From Calliphora vicina (lineage: Eukaryota > Arthropoda > Insecta > Diptera > Calliphoridae): a DNA stretch of 64,000 bases. The stretch is from contig NC_088783.1 in NCBI RefSeq assembly GCF_958450345.1, positions 56,458,395-56,522,394 of the forward strand. Direction: 5' to 3'. How positions within the stretch are numbered: position 1 is the stretch's first letter; each line of letters starts with the position of its first letter. The position numbers and the translations under genes were made by a program. A model generated the notes under the pieces. The model made no database searches. It was not told where the DNA came from and was given only the letters and a program-made list of their open reading frames with translations. Of this stretch, positions 56,094-64,000 are shown in pieces.

Positions 56094-58602
56094 CACAGTG
56101 GGGCAGAATCGAAATTTTTTGGAAATAAATCTGTCATTTCTAAACGGCTGGTCCGATCGGGATAAAATTTGAGTAGCCTTCAAAAATATTGCACTTTTTC
56201 ATACTAAAATCTTTTTGTAAATTTTCTTAATATTTTATTCAACACAAATCATTGCTTCTGATTGCTTCATTTACACAAATTCTTTAGTATGAAAAAGTGC
56301 AATATTTTTGAAGGACGGAGTTTTAATGTGGCATATTTTTGGATCTAATTGAGATATGGACTTGAAATTTTTTTTGTAAGACCAAAAATTAACTTATCTA
56401 AAAAAAATATAGCTCGGAATAAATGTGGATCAAATTGTTCCTAATATTTGCAATCCTATTAAAATTTTGATATAAATTTTAGTTTTAGAAACTCAATGAA
56501 TATGTAATATGCAGGGCAACCAAAAATATGCTCTAAAAAAAGTGTTTTATGCGCATAAAATATGCACTTAAAAACGAAAAATATGCTCTTAAAATATAAA
56601 AATATGCACTTAAAAATAGTTGGCTATTGTTTGATTTCAAAGTTTTATTAATAAAATATATGAGAAGTAAAATAAATATTGAGCTCATAAATTAAAATTG
56701 GTTATTATAGCACTAAATTTCGATTTTGGTGACTTGGGCACTACATAAAAAGGTTTGGTTCAATTAATTTCATTAATTTATCAATAGGTTACTATGAGTT
56801 TACTTAAGTTTTTAAATTTCTTAGACAATCTTAATTAATTTATTTTTCTCATATTTTAAAATGCCTAATACTTCCAAAATTTGTTAGTAAGTAGTAGCAT
56901 AATATTTATAGGATCAGTAGGGAGAGGATGTTCCATATACATTTTTCAATACGTTTTTATTCTACATAAAGCTGTAAAAAACACTTTTTTAACATTTGAA
57001 TTATGTTTCAAAAACGGAAAGCTTGTGTAATTTTTTATTAAAAAATTTCAATGGAACATTTATCGTGTATGTAGATTAACATCTAAATAAATTCGGCTTC
57101 CAAAATTTAAATAGAATTATCAAATGGAACAATAGTGGAATGATTTGTTCTATTTAAAACTGCGGTAATTAAAAAAAAAAACATTTTGTTGCAGTTTTAT
57201 CATTGGACTCAGAATGCCGTGACAATTTCTGTTTGATCCTTGCTCATCCATTGTTTCGACTATCGATATCCATGTATATTGTTTTTAATGATTTCTTAAT
57301 ATCTTTGTTAAAATTTTTGAACGCGAAGTTTTCGATGAATCTTAATATTCTGAATATTTGTTTAATAGTTGTTTAGTTTTATATTAGTGGTAAACTGTTA
57401 ATGCCCAACCATAACTGCCTCAAGCTACCTTATGTTTTTTTAATGTATCCAAAATTTTAAGAAGTTGGCCTAATAACATACAATTTTTAAATTTTCTTTT
57501 AATTTTTTACGTATTTTTTACTACAAATTTGTTTAATTCAAATATATGGAAACTAAGCTGCCTTAAGTTAACGAAAATTCGATGAAGATAATTCGATTAC
57601 AGATACTATAATTTTTTCTTTAAGTAGATTATGCCAATTATCATTTGACCTTAACAAAATATTAAAATATAGAAATGAAAAATTACAATGCAAACAATAA
57701 AATTATATTAAGAAAACAAAATAAAGAGAAAAAAAAGAAAATATGCAACAAAAATATGCAGTTATGCGTTGAATATGCAAAAATATGATATAAAATGCAA
57801 AATATGCTAAAATATGCAGTAAAGAGCAAAATATGCAAAAATATGCACTAACAAATCGATGCCAAAATTCTTAAAATTATCTGAAACGGATAAATAACTA
57901 ACTCATATGTTTATACGACGCACAGCAAAAAATATGATATTGCATATTTTTGGTTGCCCTGGTAATATGTAATAAAATCTTTATTTATTAACGAAACTCA
58001 ATGAAATTTTGAGCGTTTTTTAAGTTTCTCATTCTAAATAACAAGGTGTAAAAAAACTTGTCAAAAGGTCAAAGGGAATCCCGCAATTCCTAAAAATTGG
58101 AGCGAAAATCCCAAAAATGGTATTTTTTACAATTTTGTCTATAGGGTCCACATTTCCTTCGGGGCTGGGAAAATACTTTAGGGATAAATAGGGAACACTA
58201 CAGGGTTTCCAATCCCAGCTTTGGGATTGCGCCCTATATGTTTAAAAAAGCGGACCAAGGTATGGCAAAATTTTAAAATTTCAATTTTGAAATGCCTATA
58301 ACTAGAAAATTATAAGAGATAAATAGCACACGCAAGTATGTTTTTTCAAGATCTAGCCGAGCGCTTTCCAAAAATATAAAATTCTTTGAAATCGGATAGG
58401 AAACAAAAAAATGGCACGTGTTTTAAAATTTTACATGTGGAAGGTACCCTACCCCCATAGCGCCTGGATTATTTGTAAGGTCCATTATAACTTAAACTCG
58501 AATACTCCTTGGCTACGCCCAATTCAAATTTTATACCGATCGGACCAGCCGTTTAGAAATGCCAGATTTATTTCCAAAAAATTTCGATTCTGCCCCACTG
58601 TG
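56094..58602. mobile_element. Transib-like element 4 with ~60-bp TIRs, containing a hAT element
   Basis: Ends CACAGTGGGGCAGAATCGAA… and (minus) the same 20 bases, continuing TTTTTTGGAAATAAATCTG and CTAAACGGCTGGTCCGATCG on both sides. 5-bp duplication GATTG (56089-56093, 58603-58607). No transposase frame; outside the nested hAT (56512-57961) about 1.06 kb of its own sequence remains. Confidence 0.78.
56512..57961. mobile_element. hAT element with GCATATTTT subterminal repeats, copy 2
   Basis: TIRs CAGGGCAACCAAAAATATGC and GCATATTTTTGGTTGCCCTG (one mismatch-free arm of about 19 bp), exact 8-bp duplication GTAATATG (56504-56511, 57962-57969). Many AAAATATGCTC/AATATGCA motifs within 100-250 bp of each end. 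Same family as 10512-11443. Coding region not recognisable. Confidence 0.88.
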
Positions 58603-58740
58603 GATTGGTAGATGCTTGAAACGCAAATTTTATTGCCAAAAAATATTATAAGCAAATGAATATTTTTGTCTACCTTTAAAACTAATTTAAACAACTGTTT
58701 CTAGTTGCATATGTTTTGGCCACCACTGTATATATTTTTT

Positions 58741-59384
58741 TTCATCAAAACTTTTTTTAAAAAAATTATTTTTTTCTTCAAATTTATTAAATGTTAGGGT
58801 ATTTAAGATTCGGCGTAGATGACAATACATGCCCTGAATTTGTTTATTTCCCCTTTTCATACTCTTATACATATTATTTTTTCCATTATTCTCTCTATCT
58901 CTGGATTTAACATAAAGTTCAAGATCATGTTTATTTACATTGAGTATTGATTTGCGGTGTTTTTTCGTAAATAATATTTATATTTATACATACTATGTAT
59001 TTTACCGTCGACTGTCGACATGACCAACATCAATAAAATTATTATTATTAATGTGTTCGCTAATAGTCTGCCTCGCTCTCATATTCTGTTTATTATTTAT
59101 TAAAGAAAAGCTTTTTAAGTTAAGCTTTATTATTATTGCTTGTTTATATATGGAATTGCTTTAAGCTTTTCTTATACAGTTAATCAAGTTTTGTCAGGAA
59201 TGGAAAATCCAGTACTGTTGTATTGTAATTTATTAAGTACTTTTTTATGTAATTAAGTATTTTTTCATAATTTATGATAGTTTTTTTTTGAAGAATTTTC
59301 GGCAAAATTGTATGAATTTCTGGGAAACAATTCAACAAATGCCAAATTTTAAGAGGCAAAACCGATGTTATTTTATATTTTTAT
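58741..59384. other. AT-rich, decayed DINE-1-like end near 58800
   Basis: GGGTATTTAAGATTCGGCGT near 58797 resembles a DINE-1-like 3' part. Otherwise AT-rich with no gene. Confidence 0.4.
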
Positions 59385-59809
59385 ATATAAGTTTGTCATT
59401 CCGTTTGTAATTTCTCCGGTCCATAAATAACGGAGATATGAGCAAAAAACCGGGACAACCTCGATTTTTGACCTATTTTTGATCTATATCTGGATTACTA
59501 AGTCATTAATATAGACAATATGGATATCTAATGATAGATATTTCAAAGTCCATTGCAACGATGTAGATAAGGCTATAGTAAGTTGGACCTACAATGGGTC
59601 AAAATGGGGAAACATATTTTTTAACCCGAATTTTTTTTCATCAAAAAATTTTTTTTGTCATAATTTTTTTTTAAAAAAAAAAACAATTAAACAATTAAAA
59701 AAAATTAAATTTTGTTTACCTAAAAATAATTAAAAAATGTATTTTAAAGTATAATTTGGTGAAGGGTATATAAGATTCGGCACAGCCGAATATAGATCTC
59801 TTACTTGTT
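59385..59809 (+). mobile_element. DINE-1-like family A element, internally deleted
   Basis: TTTATATATAAGTTTGTCAT joined to CGGTCCATAAATAACGGAGA, so the block with the GTCCGTCTGTC stretch is missing; ends GATTCGGCACAGCCGAATAT-AGATCTCTTACTTGTTA. Confidence 0.85.
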
Positions 59810-60518
59810 ATTATTTGCATTGACATCAAAAAGTTGTTTTAGAAATTATTCCAAATACTGTAGGTGGTTATTGAGTAATTTGATCCGAAAGAATATATTT
59901 TCGAATTTCCATGTATAGAGCATACAAATGTGAATGATTTCCTTTTCGAATTCCCAATAAGTTAAAAAACACCTTAAAAGTGTAATACATTTCCAACTTT
60001 CAATTAACTTGTTATGTACTTAAAAATCTTTTAAATAATTTGTTACTTTCTGAACCCAAAAAAGTACCTATATTTTTGGCTAGAGCTTATAACCATTGCA
60101 AAATCTCAATTTCCCATGGCTGCATACAATAGTATAAGAGATTTAGATTGACTGAATTGGAGGGTGCAATAAATCGCCTTGAACTCAGCTTTGAAATGGG
60201 GGTTGAAAAAACTGTTGATGGGCATGTTTATCTGTTCAGTTGACTATTTACACATAATTTTCATTTCATCTCACGTGTTACGAGGGCAAGCAAGAAAATT
60301 GCACTTGTAAGATCTTTAGTAGTAGATTTCGTGGTCATATTGAATTAATTTGTTGTTTATGGAAATAAGTACGAAATATAAAGACTTTGATTTTTAGGTT
60401 AGAACTTCTTTATAGATTAATTTAAATATAAAAATTTAATCTGCATAATACAAATTAATGGTTCTCAGCTCTTGTTAATATGATTGAAATTGCATTTTCT
60501 TAGGAAAATTTTATTTAA
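59810..60518. other. Intergenic AT-rich, nothing recognised
   Basis: No coding frame, repeat or transposon end supported. Confidence 0.35.
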
Positions 60519-61312
60519 TATTGGGTTTGTGACTTAAAAATTCGTTTTTTTTTCAAAATTTTAGTTTTTATTTTAAAGATTTGTACAATATAAATTTATT
60601 CAAAGTATTGGCCATTATTAGCTATGACCTTTTCCCATCTCTGTGGCAACATATGGATTCCGAGCCAAAATAACTGCTCATCTTTTGAGACCAAGAACGA
60701 ATCAAACCAATATCTAATACTCTGTTCCAAAGTGAAGCGTATCCCAGAGTCGGAAGGGGCAAAACTTGCCAACCACTTCATTCTAAATACTTTTTAACAG
60801 GTATTGTATAATGTAACCGATCGTTGTCATGATGGAATATTATAGTTTCATGTCTGGCCGCATATTCTGGGAGTTTTATGACCAATGCTCGGTTCAAATG
60901 AATCAGTTGCATTCGGTACAAGTTTCCTACGATGATCTGGCCAAATTTCAGCAGCTAATAGTAGATAGGACCCTTTTGGTTCCACCAAATACATAGAATT
61001 ACTTTGATATTTGGCTTTGATGTCGATTCGGCTTGTTGGTTCGGCTTCACATATGATCTCTTACGCTATGGATTATTGTAATGTATCCATTTTTCATCGC
61101 AAGTAATGATTCTGTACAAAAATGATTTTCTTTTATAGCATTCAAACATAATTTCGGACATGCAAAATCGTCATTCAAGGTCTCTCGGCTTCAAATCGTA
61201 TGGTACCCTATTTCCCTGCTGCGTTTTGAAATTGCTGATTGAGTAGCTCCCAATAATTTTACAAGATCTTATTGAGTTTGACAACAATCTTCATGGAGTA
61301 ATGCTTCATGGA

Positions 61313-62678
61313 TAGGGTTTTTATCCCGGGAATTCCCGGTACAAATTTCCCTTGAATTTTGCCAATTTTTCACTATCCGATTCCCGGGATTTTTAGTCGG
61401 GAATCCCGGGAATTAAAAACTGATGAAAATACATAGAAAACAAGTTAGAACTCTATGTTTTTCACAGTTTTTTGCTTATATCTTGGCAATAATAGACCGC
61501 TTATTATTATTTATTTATTTCTTATTGAATCATTCTAATTTCTTTAAATTTCTTCTTCAAATCCATAACAAAATAGCTTCAAAAATTTATTAATTGATTC
61601 AATTTTTCTTCAATTAAAATCTAGTACAAAAAGATTTAAGACAATTTTTATACCCTTCACCTTCGTGAGAAGGGTATAAAAGAAGTTTGACATTCCGTTT
61701 GTAATTTCTACATTTTTCATTTCCGACCCTATAAAGTATATATATTCTGGATCCTTATAGATAGCGGAGTCGATTAAGCCATGTCCGTCTGTCTGTTTGT
61801 CTGTTGAAATCAATTTTCTGAGGACCCCAGATATCTTTGGGATCCAAATCTACAATAATTCTGTCAGACATGCTTTCGAGAAGTTTGGTATTTAAAATCA
61901 GCAAAATCGGTCCATAAATAACGGAGATATGAGCAAAAAACCGGGACAACCTCGATTTTTTACCTATTTTTGATCTATATCTGGATTACTAAGTCATTAA
62001 TATAGACAATATGGATATCTAATGATAGATATTTCAAAGTCCATTGCAACGATGTAGATAAGGCTATAGTAAGTTGGACCTACAATGGGTCAAAATCGGG
62101 AAAAATACTTTTTAACCCGAATTTTTTTTCCATAAAACAATTTTTTTTGTCGTAAATTTTTTTTTAAAAAAAATTAAAAACTAAAAAAAAAATTGAAAAA
62201 CAATTTCGAAAAAAAACATATATGTATATATATAAAAATATATAAGATTCGGCACAGCCGAATATAGCTCTCTTACTTGTTTCAATTAATTTTGTAAACG
62301 ATTTGATTTAACAAAAATTTGATCATTCAAAGTTTGAATAAATTCTGTTATTAATTGACTTTTAAATTAATTCAGTTTAAACAAAGGCTTTGGAATGAAT
62401 CTAAAAAATTAAATATTAGGAATGGATTTATGGAATGAAAGGCTGACATTTTTTAATTACGTATTAAGATTTTAGTGAATTAAGCTCAAATTTTATTAAT
62501 TAATTCGAAGCTCTGATATTTAATAATTATAACACAAAGTTTTTATATGAAATTTTGCTATAATATTCCTAATTTACAGTATCATTAAATATTTCGGTAA
62601 TAGCCGGGTACCCGGGAATGTAGAAAAGAATTTCCCGATTCCCGGGAATCAAAAAAGGTCGGGAAATTAAAAACCCTA
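61313..62678. mobile_element. hAT-type element, CCCGGGAA family, copy 2, with DINE-1-like insert
   Basis: Ends TAGGGTTTTTATCCCGGGAA and GGGAAATTAAAAACCCTA; flanks TTCATGGA (61305-61312) and TTCATGAA (62679-62686), 7/8. GC blocks CCCGGGAATTCCCGG as in 19217-20202. A family A DINE-1-like element lies inside at 61649-62282. Confidence 0.82.
61649..62282 (+). mobile_element. DINE-1-like family A element, most complete copy
   Basis: TATACCCTTCACCTTCGTGA, CCCTATAAAGTATATATATT, GCGGAGTCGATTAAGCCATG with GTCCGTCTGTCTG, CTCGATTTTTTACC, and the terminal hairpin GATTCGGCACAGCCGAATAT-AGCTCTCTTACTTG. The block order matches INE-1/DINE-1 (GACCxTATAAAGTATATATATTCT then GAGTCGAT then GCCATGTCCGTCTGTC). Confidence 0.88.
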
Positions 62679-62820
62679 TTCATGAAGTAAATGCACAAAC
62701 TATCTCTCGCACGTTAAATCCGATAGAAATCATTCACCATAAGCTTTAGTGAGCAATCGGTGTGCTTCAGCGGCACGACATCCATTGTAAATCCCTTATT
62801 TTTAAGTCATACGCCCAATA

Positions 62821-63560
62821 TTTAGATTTTTTATGATGGTATGAGATATGGTGATCAGATGTCTAATATTTAAAGAAATACCGTGATATAAATTAAATCG
62901 TAATCCCGTAATTACTAAACTACTTCCATGTAAGTTGTCATTATACATCTTAATCTGTTATAGCATATTATCAGTGGGTTATTAGACATTCATCCGATTT
63001 CCAACTTTTCATATTTAATATTTATCTGTGTATTCCATTGATCATTTGTTACAACAAAATTACAAAATTCTATAAATTTCAAGTCTATAACAAAACATTC
63101 CCATTTTCCCCACCTTTATTTAAAAGGCATGCAATGTCTAAAATTATATATACAAAAAGCATTCTATTTAAATATAATAATATGAACAATTGAGTTAAAT
63201 TTAGATCATTTGTCGCTGTTACAAAATTAAACTCTTTTTTTGTTTTTTTTTTTGTTAACTGATCATTAATATGTAAATAACGTTTAATAGAATGTTTATA
63301 CTCAAATCACGGCTCTCTTTCAAAGTTTCGATCAACAAATAGATATATTTTAATTACTCATCAAAATGCACTGATTGTTCTCCCAGTTCTTTAGATTGTT
63401 TAAATATTTTTAATAACAATTTAGAGACAAATTAATCCATTTTGGGGGAAGGGTGTTTGTAATGGCAAACTTAGTATTAATATTGTTTATTAAAAAATAA
63501 TTGCACGTTCCTTATTAATCCATTAGTATTAAACATCATACCTAACAAATTGGACCAACG
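62821..63560. other. Intergenic AT-rich, nothing recognised
   Basis: No coding frame or transposon end seen. Confidence 0.35.
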
Positions 63561-63686
63561 CACAGTGGTATGAGAATAAAAAAAGAGGGAAATAAATCTG
63601 TAACTTCTAAACCCTTACGCCGATTTGAATGAAATTTCACACGCACAAAGAGGAAGTGTAGTCGAGTTTAAGTTTTGAATTTGGAC
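63561..63686 (+). mobile_element. Left end of a Transib-like element
   Basis: CACAGTGGTATGAGAATAAA then GGGAAATAAATCTGTAACTT and GAAGTGTAGTCGAGTTTAAG, matching 33774-33910 and the TIR style of 56094-58602. Preceded by CAACG. The right end is not in the window; a DINE-1-like 3' end follows directly. Confidence 0.6.
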
Positions 63687-63763
63687 CTTTTTATTTTGAA
63701 GTATAATTTGGTGAAGGGTATATAAGATTCGGCACAGCCGAATATATCTCTCCTAATTGTTTT
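63687..63763 (+). mobile_element. DINE-1-like 3' end fragment
   Basis: TTTTGAAGTATAATTTGGTG then GGGTATATAAGATTCGGCAC and AGCCGAATATATCTCTC. Confidence 0.78.
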
Positions 63764-64000
63764 TTGTAAATTCAACTTAATTCAAAATTCTATTTTATAT
63801 TTTTCCAATATTCTTTAGTTTTTTAGATAATCAGAAGTGAGTCATAAATATATTTTTCAAACCAAACCCACCCATAATGGGTTAATAACACTTACTTACC
63901 ATGTAATTGAGACAAAATGTAAATAAATACAAGTGAGATCTCGATCTCGTAACTCAGTTTGAAACACAGTTATTGAGTCTCTTTGTCATAACAAAGAGGG
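63764..64000. other. AT-rich window end, nothing recognised
   Basis: No feature supported. Confidence 0.35.

Larger units (their letters stand above)
55490..58740 (+). pseudogene. Tc1-like transposase remnant, split by a Transib-like insertion
   Basis: 55500-56088 encodes in broken frames the Tc1 transposase: MDAVLFSDETEFNI (first catalytic D-E-T), HGGCNVMVWGLFF, then after a shift IQLDNDPKHSSHFVKSWL (second catalytic D) and EWPPQLPDLNPIENL (third catalytic position E). The C-terminal end and the TIR (TTTTGGCCACCACTG) appear at 58608-58735 beyond the insertion 56094-58602. The left TIR is not seen. Confidence 0.85.
60521..62818 (-). mobile_element. mariner element (decayed), split by a hAT element
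   Basis: TIRs TTGGGTTTGTGACTTAAAAA and, at the right end, TTGGGCGTATGACTTAAAAA (minus), flanked by TA (60519-60520, 62819-62820). Transposase on the minus strand is broken: the C-terminus at 60781-60596 has FDSFLVSKDEQLFWLGIHML and QRWEKVIANNGQYFE, and further pieces lie near 60960-61200. Interrupted by 61313-62678. Confidence 0.88.

Noticed and set aside
56094..56130. A 12- or 23-spacer nonamer in Transib-like element 4
   Set aside because: The ends are symmetric and no GGCCAAAA-type motif follows the heptamer; only element 2 (and loosely the right end of element 3) shows it.
1..64000. tRNA or rRNA genes
   Set aside because: I looked for A/B-box cores and conserved rRNA segments by eye and saw none; a tRNAscan run would be decisive.

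Overview
The window is AT-rich, intron-rich insect DNA, most likely from a calyptrate (higher) fly. The reasons are spliced genes with 60-80 bp introns, many DINE-1/INE-1-like Helitron derivatives, irritans/mauritiana-type mariner remnants, a Jockey-like retroposon, and an insect-type Inr+DPE promoter. The species cannot be fixed from the sequence. There are few genes and many nested transposable elements.

Genes. (1) 1835-5897 (+) is the 3' half of an ABC subfamily A transporter: last membrane segments plus the second nucleotide-binding domain, in five exons. (2) 2770-4130 (-) is a complete two-exon gene for a 320-aa protein with a Cys/His motif, lying inside an intron of the ABCA gene. (3) 14508-29797 (-) is a complete proton-coupled oligopeptide transporter (POT/PTR2, SLC15-like; resembles fly yin/Opt1). 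Seven coding exons splice in frame to 761 aa. A 5-codon first exon at 29782-29797 lies beyond a 12.3-kb intron, just downstream of an Inr/DPE promoter near 30051. (4) 7727-8833 (-) is a second copy of the transporter's 3' end (two exons) with the same acceptor phase and the same first bases as the main last exon. No second set of upstream exons is present, so it looks like an alternative terminal cassette of gene 3. (5) 47530-47820 (+) holds two small exons of an unrecognised gene whose next intron contains a Jockey-like element.

Repeats. Four satellite arrays (1-1680, 3270-3500, 4915-5508, 6822-7567) are built on a palindromic CTATAG core, three of them in ABCA introns. The rest of the window carries DINE-1-like elements of two families; mariner, Tc1-like and hAT elements, several with exact target duplications; Transib-like elements with 5-bp CGNCG-type duplications; two non-LTR retroposons (31088-32570 and 47870-52060); RNase H-derived tandem repeats (17640-23300); and a dispersed element full of the motif AAAAGTACCA.

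Most notable: a Transib-like element at 34318-35712 whose two ends carry an RSS-like heptamer followed by the same A-rich motif at 12 bp on one side and 22 bp on the other; the two terminal cassettes of the peptide transporter; the CTATAG satellites; and three- to four-level nests of transposons at 53019-55487 and 55490-58740.
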